Both the position numbers and the translations under genes were made by a program. A model generated the notes under the pieces. That model saw only the letters and a program-made list of their open reading frames with translations, was not told the origin of the DNA and ran no database searches. Positions 44,518 to 51,863 of a DNA stretch of 64,000 nucleotides are shown here, in pieces (position 1 is the stretch's first letter; each line of letters opens with the position of its first letter). This DNA is from Catenovulum adriaticum (GTDB lineage: Bacteria; Pseudomonadota; Gammaproteobacteria; Enterobacterales; Alteromonadaceae), in assembly GCF_026725475.1 (NCBI RefSeq), contig NZ_CP109965.1:62001-126000 (forward strand), read 5' to 3'.

Positions 44518-45123
44518 ATGGCTTTCTTAAAAAAAGTATTTTTGACCACGGGTTTGGTTTTTTCGTTTGTATTTTCAACATGGGCTCAAGCTCATCCATC
44601 ACCTAGTGAATTATTAAGTTCAGTAGGTCAAAAGTTATTTGCTCAAATTGCAGAGCTGGATTCTGACAATGAACAACAAAAACGAGAAAATTTAAAGCAA
44701 TTGGTCAATGCCCAATTGTTTCCGCATGTGGATTTAAAGTTTGTTTCTTTTAAACTGCTGGGAAAACATATCCGTACTGTGAACCGCAATGATGTTCCAA
44801 AATTTGTAAACGCAGTAAAAGCTAACCTTGTATCAACTTATGCCAATGCACTAATGGCATATAAAGGTCAAAAAGTAGTATTTGCTCAATCAAGCGAACC
44901 AACTGAGAGTAAATATGCCACAGTAAAAGCACGCATTATTGAAGCCGGTGCGCCAGAAATTGACTTGCAATTTAAGCTAAGAAAAAACAAACAAGGTGAA
45001 TGGAAAGTGTATGACATGGTAGCGGAAGGCATATCTTTATTAAGTGCCAAACAAAAAGAAGTCGTGCGCCGAATTTCAGATGTTGGTTTAGATAAAGTGA
45101 TTGTTCAATTGGAAAAGAGTTAA
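44518..45123 (+). CDS. MlaC/Ttg2D-like phospholipid-binding protein
   Basis: A 201-residue periplasmic protein with a signal peptide (ending AQA-HP) and the Tol_Tol_Ttg2 (PF05494) pattern: LFPHVDLKFVSFKLLGKHIR, the FVNAVKANLVSTYANALMAY helix, and a C-terminal WKVYDMVAEGISLLS typical of MlaC. MlaC shuttles phospholipids between the outer membrane and the MlaFEDB transporter. Here the gene stands alone, away from an mla operon, so it is either a second copy or a specialised relative. A strong terminator follows. Confidence 0.88.
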   Translation: MAFLKKVFLTTGLVFSFVFSTWAQAHPSPSELLSSVGQKLFAQIAELDSDNEQQKRENLKQLVNAQLFPHVDLKFVSFKLLGKHIRTVNRNDVPKFVNAVKANLVSTYANALMAYKGQKVVFAQSSEPTESKYATVKARIIEAGAPEIDLQFKLRKNKQGEWKVYDMVAEGISLLSAKQKEVVRRISDVGLDKVIVQLEKS

Positions 45124-45168
45124 ACTTTATAGGCCTTAGCAGCTTTATCGCTATTCAATCGGCCACCC

Positions 45169-45202
45169 GCCTGCCAAACCCCCTTTTTGGCAGGCTTTTT
45201 TA
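45169..45202 (+). terminator. strong intrinsic terminator after MlaC-like gene
   Basis: GCCTGCCAAA, a 7-base loop, TTTGGCAGGC, then TTTTTTATT: perfect 10-bp stem. It marks the left edge of the conserved genes; the Rhs cassette region begins to its right. Confidence 0.93.
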
Positions 45203-45542
45203 TTAACTAAAATTTAAGCCTCATTTATTTAAAGTTACGAGCTAAAAAGCACTCGATAGCTTATTAAGTCCGGTCATATTTTGTTTCTGTGTTGCTATTT
45301 GGGATTTATAGCGACAAAGCTTTTATATAGTGACTTAACGCTTGCTCAAGTATTTTAATAGCACTGAAATAATACATTGATTTATTTTTGAATTGGACGA
45401 GTTAAATATAAATGTTTACTTTGTTTTTTTTATGTTTTAAATTTGTTGTTAATCCAATTCAATTATTTGTTACTTGCTTAAAATCCTGTGTTTTTTCATG
45501 CGAATAAGGCTACGTCAATAAACATCTCCACCATGGATTTTG
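45203..45542. other. AT-rich stretch with no recognised gene
   Basis: No frame of convincing length, no hairpin with a U-run and no tRNA is visible. Its right end touches the first Rhs-core fragment. It may be the decayed left part of the cassette array. Confidence 0.5.
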
Positions 45543-45847
45543 ATGCTAGGTGATAATGGGCTAATCCATATTATGGGAATTATAGGTGCATTTATTTTAT
45601 ATATGGCTTTAGTGATTACTGAAGCTATCTGCAAATCTAAAAAATTTTCTATGAAAAAAGCTTTTTTTATGGGTTCGTTAGTTTGTTTGTGACTTCTATG
45701 GTTTTACTTTTTAGTGGTGAAATCATGGTCGGTTCATATTCCAATTCAGGGGCTGAATATCGGTATTTATGGTTTTTAGGTGGCATAGGGCTTGGCGTTG
45801 CATGTGGGGCAAAAGTAGCGATGGCTTGTGAATCAGCAGATTATTAA
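45543..45847 (+). pseudogene. Rhs-core scrap plus frameshifted membrane immunity-like gene A
   Basis: The frame opens with MLGDNGLIHI, a 10-residue scrap of the Rhs core (intact units read MLDDNGLIHMNGR). It passes directly into a small membrane protein starting at the ATG at 45573 (MGIIGAFILYMALVITEAIC...). After the T7 run at 45662-45668 the reading frame hits a stop. Stepping back one base there restores an open frame to 45847 (FVTSMVLLFSGEIM... LGGIGLGVACGAK...). The restored product of about 90 residues has three hydrophobic segments and aligns with gene B at 46168-46445. It is probably the partner (immunity) gene of a lost Rhs tip. Whether the break is decay, slippage or a sequence error cannot be decided here. 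Confidence 0.6.
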
Positions 45848-46002
45848 TCAAACGTTTTGAGTCTTAAGGGTTAGCCTAAATAGGCTTTAAGAGTCACAAT
45901 CAATGTTTACGTTAAACGCGGAAGCTCGCTTAGGTACCATATATCACAACCAGCAGGAAGCGGTTTAATCTTTTCAGAATTGAACGGAAATTGTGGATTC
46001 AG

Positions 46003-46167
46003 ATGTTTCTAGGGAAAGTTTATGGCTATTCTGTTGGAATTGGTAAAGTTTTGTCGCCAGCAGTCAACCAAATTACTCAAGGTTCAAAATCTTCAGAAAT
46101 CATATGGGGTCACAATTCATGGTGGCTTGGAAATGGTTTGGGTTTTATTCCAATAACGGGGGATTAG
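46003..46167 (+). pseudogene. Rhs C-terminal tail fragment 1
   Basis: A 54-residue frame (MFLGKVYGYSVGIGK...) ending GNGLGFIPITGD, immediately followed by the start of gene B with no gap. Position and glycine-rich, partly hydrophobic character suggest the last part of an Rhs toxin tail whose core has been lost. Short scraps of coding-like sequence extend upstream to about 45904, interrupted by stops. No family recognised. Confidence 0.45.
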
Positions 46168-46445
46168 ATGGAATTTTTATTATTTGGTTTCGTGGCATTA
46201 ATTTTTAAAGTTATTGAAGTTATTTGTGAAAGAAAAAAGTTTACTCCTAGTAAATCATTTGCAATTGGTTTTATTACTGTTTTAGCTGCTTTTTAATAGT
46301 GTTATCCGTTGGAATGTCATTTCGAGAACCAGGGAATACATTTACTCAAACCAGATTGTTTATCTCGTTGGGCGGAATCATTATTTTAAGCGCGGCAGCT
46401 GGTGTTAAATGTTGCTTTAATGCGCATATCAACAATCACTATTAG
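46168..46445 (+). pseudogene. frameshifted membrane immunity-like gene B
   Basis: Starts at an ATG directly abutting the stop of tail fragment 1, with GGGGGA five bases upstream. The first frame reads MEFLLFGFVALIFKVIEVIC... and stops after a T5 run. Stepping back one base gives FLIVLSVGMSF... and LGGIIILSAAAGVKCC to a stop at 46445. The restored product of about 92 residues aligns with gene A along its length (shared EVIC/EAIC, KKF, F-x-x-LGGI, AGVK/CGAK). Both therefore belong to one family of three-helix membrane proteins. Likely immunity protein for the adjacent toxin tail. Confidence 0.6.
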
Positions 46446-46461
46446 CATGTTGCGCGCATAA

Positions 46462-46608
46462 ATGGTGGGAGTCTATGGATTCGGACTTAGAGCAAGCAAG
46501 GAATTATTAAAACAAGGTAGGTCCGAATTCACTGCTGGGGCTACCGGTAATGCATTAGCTGATACAGTTTCAACCAATATTGAAATGGACTTTGATCCGG
46601 AGGACTAA
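46462..46608 (+). pseudogene. Rhs C-terminal tail fragment 2
   Basis: A 48-residue frame (MVGVYGFGLRASKELLKQG...) ending IEMDFDPED. No recognised domain. The final codons contain the GGAGG ribosome site of the next gene, the same toxin-then-partner layout as in the intact cassettes. It is interpreted as the remaining 3' end of another tip. Confidence 0.45.
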
Positions 46609-46611
46609 TTT

Positions 46612-46905
46612 ATGATTTACAAATTATCTATTGGTATATATATCATTTTGAATATGTTTGATCTTTATCTAACTCTAAACGTTAAATCAATAGTTAAAGC
46701 AGCGATCTTAATTTATTTGTATATGTTTTTTACTCATAATATCAAAGCCTATTTCGATAAAAAACCTATACAGGTTGCCATGGCTAGTTTTCTCAGGTAT
46801 GAACCAAGCAACAGTGAAGAGCGCCTGATAGCTTTAATTTTCTATCTCTTTTTTATAAGCGCTTTACTATTCTTAGTCGGTAGATCTATTTTGTTGGCTT
46901 TATGA
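46612..46905 (+). CDS. small membrane protein, probable immunity protein
   Basis: A 97-residue protein with three hydrophobic helices (near 5-25, 28-45 and 72-95) and a short polar loop with KAYFDKKPIQVAM. A strong GGAGG lies 7-8 bases upstream, inside the end of tail fragment 2. No known family. The position directly after a toxin-tail remnant and before the next Rhs unit supports an immunity role. It is intact although its toxin is not, as expected if immunity is retained. Confidence 0.55.
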   Translation: MIYKLSIGIYIILNMFDLYLTLNVKSIVKAAILIYLYMFFTHNIKAYFDKKPIQVAMASFLRYEPSNSEERLIALIFYLFFISALLFLVGRSILLAL

Positions 46906-46943
46906 TATTTATAAAATATTTGAGTTAATTAGGATCCCCTTTT

Positions 46944-47260
46944 CGCTCAAAGCCGACACAGGGCTAGTGAAAATAGCCGTGCGGTTGGGTGAAAATGTTA
47001 GCGTTTTCGACGAATGTTTAAGCCGAATATGAGTAACGGCTCTGTGGCACAAGTAACAGCAACCAGTAAAGGTTATACCGGCCACGAAATGTTAGATGAT
47101 AATGGGTTAATTCATATGAATGGCCGAGTATACGACCCAAATATCGGCCGTTTTTTAAGTGCGGATATACTGGTGCAAGCCCCCACTAATAGCCAAAGTT
47201 ACAACCGCTATACATATGTGTGGAATAATCCACTGAGTATGGTCGATCCGAGTGGGTATG
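46944..47260 (+). repeat. Rhs cassette repeat, unit 1
   Basis: A direct repeat of about 317 bp: non-coding leader (CGCTCAAAGCCGACACAGGG...) followed by the coding Rhs core up to the PSGYE codons. Units 2 and 3 are at 48495-48811 and 49933-50227. The leader carries an in-frame TAG before the core ATG in all three units. Confidence 0.85.
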
Positions 47261-47853
47261 AGGGTGAATCATATTGTTACGATTTTGGAGTCACTGAAGA
47301 AGAGGCTAAGTCGGGTAAAACGCCAAGTGAAGGTACGGTTTGTTCAGAAGTCGATGAGCCAGAAGAAATGGAAGTTATTCACATCACCTATCGTAAACCA
47401 AAGAAAATAAATTATTGGTGGCTAATTGATAAGTGGGCAAGAGAAAATGATCAGTTAATGTCTGCAAGTAGTACAGAGCGGACGTTGAATCAACAAGATT
47501 CAAATTCTAGACCTCCCAAGCCATATAGTTCTGCCCAATGGGTTAAATTACCAAATGGCAAGCACGCTTGGGTTGATCAAAAGATTGCAATGGAGATTGG
47601 TTCAAGAGGAGGTCACAACGTCGCTCTTGAACAGTGCAGTATGTTCCAAGATTGTATGAGTAAAATGAATAGTGTTGCTTTTATGATGGGGCAAGGTTTA
47701 GATAAAACACCAATCAAAGATATCGAAGTGGAGCTACCCAAATATGGTAAATTATCCATACCTAACCCTGCAGCTGAAGTTGCTGTAGAAGTCTTTATCT
47801 CAAACTTTTGCTCGTCACTTTACGCTTCTGAATGCGGAGCTACAGGTAAGTAA
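47014..47853 (+). CDS. orphan Rhs tip with C-terminal toxin candidate 1
   Basis: A 279-residue orphan Rhs fragment. Residues 1-80 are the end of the Rhs cage core: GYTGHEMLDDNGLIHMNGRV, YDPNIGRFLSAD, and the core-closing NPLSMVDPSGYE, after which toxin domains begin. The tail (81-279) is unique in the window. It includes SAQWVKLPNGKHAWVDQK and several cysteines (ESYCYDFG, EQCSMFQDCM, NFCSSLYASEC). I do not recognise its activity. There is no full-length N-terminus, so expression needs recombination with a complete rhs gene elsewhere or use of the local ATG. The downstream ankyrin-like gene starts 1 base after its stop. Confidence 0.8.
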   Translation: MFKPNMSNGSVAQVTATSKGYTGHEMLDDNGLIHMNGRVYDPNIGRFLSADILVQAPTNSQSYNRYTYVWNNPLSMVDPSGYEGESYCYDFGVTEEEAKSGKTPSEGTVCSEVDEPEEMEVIHITYRKPKKINYWWLIDKWARENDQLMSASSTERTLNQQDSNSRPPKPYSSAQWVKLPNGKHAWVDQKIAMEIGSRGGHNVALEQCSMFQDCMSKMNSVAFMMGQGLDKTPIKDIEVELPKYGKLSIPNPAAEVAVEVFISNFCSSLYASECGATGK

Positions 47854-47854
47854 T

Positions 47855-48403
47855 ATGAAATTAGGTCTGTTTATATTTTTTATTAGCTTTTTTTGCACTG
47901 GTACTGAAATCAATAAAGATCCTGTTTACGCATCAATGATTAAAGCTCACTTAATGCAGGGTAATGAGACCGAAGCAATAAAAGTAATACCTTACATGAA
48001 AAATGTTAACTATGAATATAGTTCACATTTAACCTTATTTAGTTTAGCTGGAAACATGCAGGCAAATAAGCTTGTTAGCGCCTTATTAGAAAAAGGCATT
48101 AATTTGGAAGATTTGAATAATAGGGCTGCAATTAACTCTGCGTGTATAAACTCAAATTTATCATTGGTTCAGTTAGTGATTGATAATGGTTTAGTTGCTG
48201 ATTACCTTATTACTGATGCAGGGGAAATGCCGAGTTGTATGGATTTTTCTTTGAGTAGTGGCAATGATAAATTATTTGAACTTATCATGGTTTATGGCGC
48301 TGGACAGAGTAGAGATAAGTTTTGTACGGATTCATTAGCATTAAAAATAAGTAAAATAGAATTTCAAGCTATTTTTAAAAAAGCTTGCAAGCTAAGATTA
48401 TAA
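47855..48403 (+). CDS. ankyrin-like exported protein, probable immunity for tip 1
   Basis: A 182-residue protein with an N-terminal hydrophobic signal (MKLGLFIFFISFFCTG) and a helical-repeat body. The spacing resembles ankyrin repeats: LTLFSLAGNMQANKLVSALL, EKGINLEDLNNRAAINSACI, SNLSLVQLVIDNG and SGNDKLFELIMVYGAG. It starts 1 base after the tip 1 stop. In polymorphic toxin loci such solo partners are generally immunity proteins. The export signal suggests it acts in the periplasm or envelope. Confidence 0.62.
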   Translation: MKLGLFIFFISFFCTGTEINKDPVYASMIKAHLMQGNETEAIKVIPYMKNVNYEYSSHLTLFSLAGNMQANKLVSALLEKGINLEDLNNRAAINSACINSNLSLVQLVIDNGLVADYLITDAGEMPSCMDFSLSSGNDKLFELIMVYGAGQSRDKFCTDSLALKISKIEFQAIFKKACKLRL

Positions 48404-48494
48404 AATTAAATTTATTTTGATTCTTAGAATGCTAAAAAGCGAAACTTTACTAGCAGGATTATACACTTTATGGCCCCTTAAAATGTCTGCAATT

Positions 48495-48811
48495 CGCTCA
48501 AAGCCGACACTGGGCAGGTGCAAATAACCGTGCGGTTGAGTGAAAATGTTAGCGTTTGAGACGAATGTTTAAGCCTAATATGAGCAACGGCTCTGTGGCA
48601 CAATTAACAGCAACCAGTAAAGGTTATACCGGCCACGAAATGTTAGATGATAATAGGCTAATCCATATGAATGGCCGAGTATACGACCCAAATATCGGCC
48701 GTTTTTTAAGTGCGGAGATACTGGTGCAAGCCCCCACTAATAGCCAAAGTTATAATCGCTATAGTTATGTGTGGAATAATCCACTGAGCATGGTTGATCC
48801 GAGTGGGTATG
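48495..48811 (+). repeat. Rhs cassette repeat, unit 2
   Basis: Same leader and core as unit 1, with scattered base differences (for example AATAGG for AATGGG inside the core). Divergence from unit 1 begins right after the GGGTATG codons. Confidence 0.85.
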
Positions 48812-49543
48812 CCACCGAAGGTTGTCATTACGAACATTCACTAGGTGAGTCGACAGTTTATGGCGGTTGTGATCAAGCCTATTTAGATTATTTACAAGAG
48901 CAGAAAAATCAATCAATGTCTTGTACAAATGGTCAACATTCAAACTAGTATTATAAGTAATACGACTCCAGATGCATGCGCGCCTAATTGTGCGTTTAAC
49001 GACCACCAGCAAGCACTTGAAAAAATGCATGATGAACTATTTGAGCAAGTCCAGCCTTCGTCTAATATGTCAGGAAGGAGTACAGAGCAGACGTTCACAA
49101 GTCATCCTGGGTTTGTAAAAACAGCTAAAGGAAAAGGGAATTATCAGGGCACTTACACTACTTATTGCGATGCTCGTTGTAGAAATGCTGCCATGAATAG
49201 GGGAAACAAAGGAATTGATACAGAATGGGCTCGCGCAAACATAATTGCTAATCATAATAGTAGACAAGCTGCAATTTTAGCGGGGACTGGTATAGCTATT
49301 CCTCTAGCAATGGAAGGTATTGCATCCGCCTATTTAACTGAAGCTATGTCAATAGGTCAAATAGCTGATGCGATTGACCTATCAATTATGTTTCTTTCAA
49401 TATTTAACAATACTTCAGATAATGGGATCCGACAACAAGACGATTTACAAGGAAGAAATAATAGATCCTATATCGAGGATCCTTACAATCATAAATGGGG
49501 CTCTAGAGCAATGCCGGCAACATTCGGAAGACTTAAATTTTAA
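48565..49543 (+). pseudogene. orphan Rhs tip 2, frameshifted in the toxin tail
   Basis: The core (MFKPNMSNGSVAQLTATS... PSGYATEG) is intact, but the frame stops at 48948. The tail continues in the +1 frame, which is open from 48887 to 49543 and lacks a ribosome site at its own first ATG (48929). So one gene appears to have been split by a small indel between about 48887 and 48945. The tail contains CDARCRNAAMNRGNKG and a hydrophobic, glycine-alanine segment (AAILAGTGIAIPLAMEGIAS) that could insert in a membrane. No known toxin family recognised. A two-gene reading (short tip, then separate ORF) is the alternative. Confidence 0.65.
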
Positions 49544-49554
49544 AGAGGTTGTTA

Positions 49555-49818
49555 ATGTATATTTTGATTAGCGTGTTCGTTACTTTTTTTTTGCTTAGTG
49601 TAATTTTGCATTTATTTGTTCGCAAGGTAGCGAAGAAGATACCACAAGATGCAAATCAGCTATTTTATCAATCGGACAGAATTAGAGTAAAAAATGCAGT
49701 ATATGACAATAGTGATTTTTCATTATTACTAAGTGACTCAGATAAAATTATTATAAGGACATTGGTTATAACCAGAATATTAATTGTATCAGTTTACTTG
49801 GCATACCTGCTATTTTAA
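49555..49818 (+). CDS. small membrane protein, probable immunity for tip 2
   Basis: An 87-residue protein with a strong N-terminal helix (MYILISVFVTFFLLSVILHLF) and a C-terminal helix (TLVITRILIVSVYLAYLLF), separated by a 45-residue polar domain. The ATG at 49555 is preferred because AGAGG lies six or seven bases upstream; a TTG two codons earlier is weaker. It begins 11 bases after the tip 2 tail. No recognised family. Immunity role inferred from position. Confidence 0.55.
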   Translation: MYILISVFVTFFLLSVILHLFVRKVAKKIPQDANQLFYQSDRIRVKNAVYDNSDFSLLLSDSDKIIIRTLVITRILIVSVYLAYLLF

Positions 49819-49932
49819 CCTAGGAAAGTTTAGTCGGATAAAGCGAATGCTAACAATATTATTGAACATGTGAAAAGTCGCTCGCGCGAATGGTTTTTCA
49901 GGTTAGAACATAATCTACAAAGATCCGCTTCT

Positions 49933-50227
49933 CGCTCAAAGCCGACACAGGTTGAGTGAAAATGTTAGCGTTTGCCACGAATGTTTAAGCCTAATATGAG
50001 TAACGGCTCTGTGGCACAAGTAACAGCAACCAGTAAAGGTTATACCGGCCACAAAATGTTAGATGATAATGGGTTAATCCATATGAATGGCCGAGTATAC
50101 GACCCAAATATCGGCCGTTTTTTAAGTGCGGATATACTGGTGCAAGCCCCCACTCATAGCCAAAGTTACAACCGATATACTTATGTGTGGAATAATCCAC
50201 TGAGTATGGTTGATCCGAGTGGGTATG
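49933..50227 (+). repeat. Rhs cassette repeat, unit 3
   Basis: Same core as units 1 and 2, but the leader lacks about 22-25 bases (the stretch around the GTGCGG segment). The sequence diverges after GGGTATGAGG. Confidence 0.85.
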
Positions 50228-50298
50228 AGGATGAAGCATACTGTTATGATTTAGGAGTCTGTAGTGGCATAAATCGAGGTGTATTTGGATATGAGTAA
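49981..50298 (+). CDS. orphan Rhs tip 3, toxin tail almost absent
   Basis: A 105-residue product: the Rhs core end (GYTGHKMLDDNGLIHMNGRV ... PSGYE) followed by only about 23 residues (DEAYCYDLGVCSGINRG...). The start of the tail resembles that of tip 1 (EAYCYDLGV versus ESYCYDFGV). The toxin domain has been lost, probably by deletion, leaving the partner gene that overlaps its end. Unlikely to be toxic as it stands. Confidence 0.7.
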   Translation: MFKPNMSNGSVAQVTATSKGYTGHKMLDDNGLIHMNGRVYDPNIGRFLSADILVQAPTHSQSYNRYTYVWNNPLSMVDPSGYEDEAYCYDLGVCSGINRGVFGYE

Positions 50299-50764
50299 AG
50301 TAATTTATATTAAAGAGCTAATTTTTATAACTATTTTTATATGCATATTCACTTATATAAGCCAGACTTTAATGGTAGAACTATTAAATAATGAAAATTA
50401 TTATCATGTTCAATATCAAAACATGAGTTCTGACGGCATTATCAATGAGCTTGAATATGAAAGACTGAAGAAACTTGAAAAAACATTTGTTCAAGATAAC
50501 AAAGCTAAAACAGAGAGATTCCAAGCTTATGCCTTTTTCCAGTTTTTTAATGTTTTGACTTTTACGTTGGTAATATTTTTTGCTTATTTAAAGTTAAAAA
50601 TTTCAATTCCTATTCCTATATCAACAGTATTAGTGTTATTTATAAGTCTTTTTATTTATGAAAACACGATCACCATAATCTTTTGGACTTTAATATATTA
50701 CTTTTCATCACTATTAGGACAAAAGCGTAAAATACGCTTAATGAACTCAAAAAGTATCGAGTGA
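50291..50764 (+). CDS. membrane protein, probable immunity left from tip 3
   Basis: A 157-residue protein with an N-terminal helix (KELIFITIFICIFTYISQTL), a polar, coiled-looking section of about 50 residues, then three hydrophobic segments (FFNVLTFTLVIFFAYL, STVLVLFISLFIYE, ITIIFWTLIYYFSSLL). It overlaps the end of tip 3. The ATG at 50291 is used; a GTG at 50279 is also possible. No family recognised. Its position at the end of a cassette suggests immunity to the toxin that has been deleted. Confidence 0.52.
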   Translation: MSKVIYIKELIFITIFICIFTYISQTLMVELLNNENYYHVQYQNMSSDGIINELEYERLKKLEKTFVQDNKAKTERFQAYAFFQFFNVLTFTLVIFFAYLKLKISIPIPISTVLVLFISLFIYENTITIIFWTLIYYFSSLLGQKRKIRLMNSKSIE

Positions 50765-50773
50765 CAGCTTTTT

Positions 50774-50789
50774 GCTCAAAGTCGACACT
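50774..50789 (+). repeat. terminal scrap of the Rhs cassette leader
   Basis: GCTCAAAGTCGACACT repeats the first 16 bases of the cassette leader with one mismatch, then diverges. It marks the right border of the array, with no core after it. Confidence 0.65.
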
Positions 50790-50868
50790 CCCTAGCCGTT
50801 TACTATTGCGTAAATTAAAAAATACTAAAGCCTGCAATTTACAGCTAGCATGAATTTTTAAGTTTGTT

Positions 50869-51072
50869 TTATATATCTTTGGGGGCGCCTATATCACATT
50901 TTTTGCAGTTTAGTTCGTAGCCTTTCATTTGTTCACGCCCTTGGTTTGTTATTACCCACGGCCGGTTAATAAAAGGGGGATTATGGCGTACATGCTGACA
51001 GTGTTTGCAGGCCAGTTCAGCAACCCAGTCGCCTGCTTCATCTAAATGGTAGTTAACGATTTTTTGTTTCAT
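50869..51072 (-). CDS. DUF3565 zinc-ribbon protein
   Basis: A 67-residue protein recognised by the DUF3565 pattern YHLDEAGDWVAELACKHCQH, then VRHNPPFINRPWV, with two CxxC pairs (CKHC and CKKC) likely to bind zinc. Function unknown. It is the first gene right of the Rhs array and reads towards it. Confidence 0.85.
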   Translation of the reverse strand: MKQKIVNYHLDEAGDWVAELACKHCQHVRHNPPFINRPWVITNQGREQMKGYELNCKKCDIGAPKDI

Positions 51073-51105
51073 CTTTATACATTATTATCTGGCCTGAACC
51101 TTAAC

Positions 51106-51861
51106 CTATAAAATAAATAAGTCACGTTTTTCAACATTCGCTTCCGTTGTTTTGGCACAGGCGGTGAGTTTTAAGCCTGATTTATTATGTTGTGCTTGGT
51201 AAGCCTGTTTAACCACTTGGCGAACAAATTCGCTTTGTGAGTCGTCATTGATAAAGCTCGCAATATCTATCCATTTCACTTCGGCTATTTCTTCTGCATC
51301 TTGAATGCTGGTGGTTTCTGTCAGGGCTTCTAATTGGCAGATAAAATAAAGGTTAGATTTGCCATAACGATAGGGATGTTTGTGAACCACTCCTAATATT
51401 TGGCTAAACTGTGCTTTTATACCGGTTTCTTCAAGGGCTTCTCGCTCTGCTGCTAAGTGGATATCCTCACCTAATTCAACGTGTCCGCCCGGTAGTTTAA
51501 ATCCTCTGTATTGGCCAAAATTATCTCTAACTAACAAAATTTGATTGAGTTGATTAATCACCACAGCGCCAGCCCCCACAGTATGTGTTGGCACAAAAGG
51601 GGCGTATGCATTTTTTTGTAACTTATAAATTAAGGTAATTTGATCGGGCAGGCAATTATGAAACTCAAATCCAAGTTGGGTGCAGAGCGGAATATACGCA
51701 GCTTGCTCAATGGGCAGGGTAAACCAAATAATTTTTTTATTAGCTTGTTTAAATTCATTCATTAACGGAGCTATTTGAATAGTAAACTGTGCTGTGTTTA
51801 TGGCGTTTTCAGTGAGGGTTAAATGCACGCCAGAAAACGCATTGTATTGATAACTAAACAC
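51106..51861 (-). CDS. NUDIX hydrolase with pre-NUDIX domain (NUDT6-like)
   Basis: A 251-residue pyrophosphohydrolase. Residues 1-95 form an N-terminal domain like the pre-NUDIX domain of NUDT6-type proteins (FTLPIEQAAYIPLCTQLGFE, HNCLPDQITLIYKL). The NUDIX domain has the complete box GGHVELGEDIHLAAEREALE, then ETG. The box fits the G-x5-E-x7-REU-x-EE-x-GU consensus. The substrate cannot be read. It follows glnE with a 2-base gap and is probably co-transcribed. Confidence 0.9.
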   Translation of the reverse strand: MFSYQYNAFSGVHLTLTENAINTAQFTIQIAPLMNEFKQANKKIIWFTLPIEQAAYIPLCTQLGFEFHNCLPDQITLIYKLQKNAYAPFVPTHTVGAGAVVINQLNQILLVRDNFGQYRGFKLPGGHVELGEDIHLAAEREALEETGIKAQFSQILGVVHKHPYRYGKSNLYFICQLEALTETTSIQDAEEIAEVKWIDIASFINDDSQSEFVRQVVKQAYQAQHNKSGLKLTACAKTTEANVEKRDLFIL

Positions 51862-51863
51862 TG

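Noticed and set aside
44387..44602. A minus-strand frame overlapping the start of the MlaC-like gene
   Set aside because: It runs across the signal-peptide region of a well-supported gene and has no recognisable features.
46944..50789. Regularly spaced direct repeats, as a possible CRISPR array
   Set aside because: The units are about 300 bp, coding for the Rhs core, and spaced more than 1 kb apart; they are Rhs cassettes.
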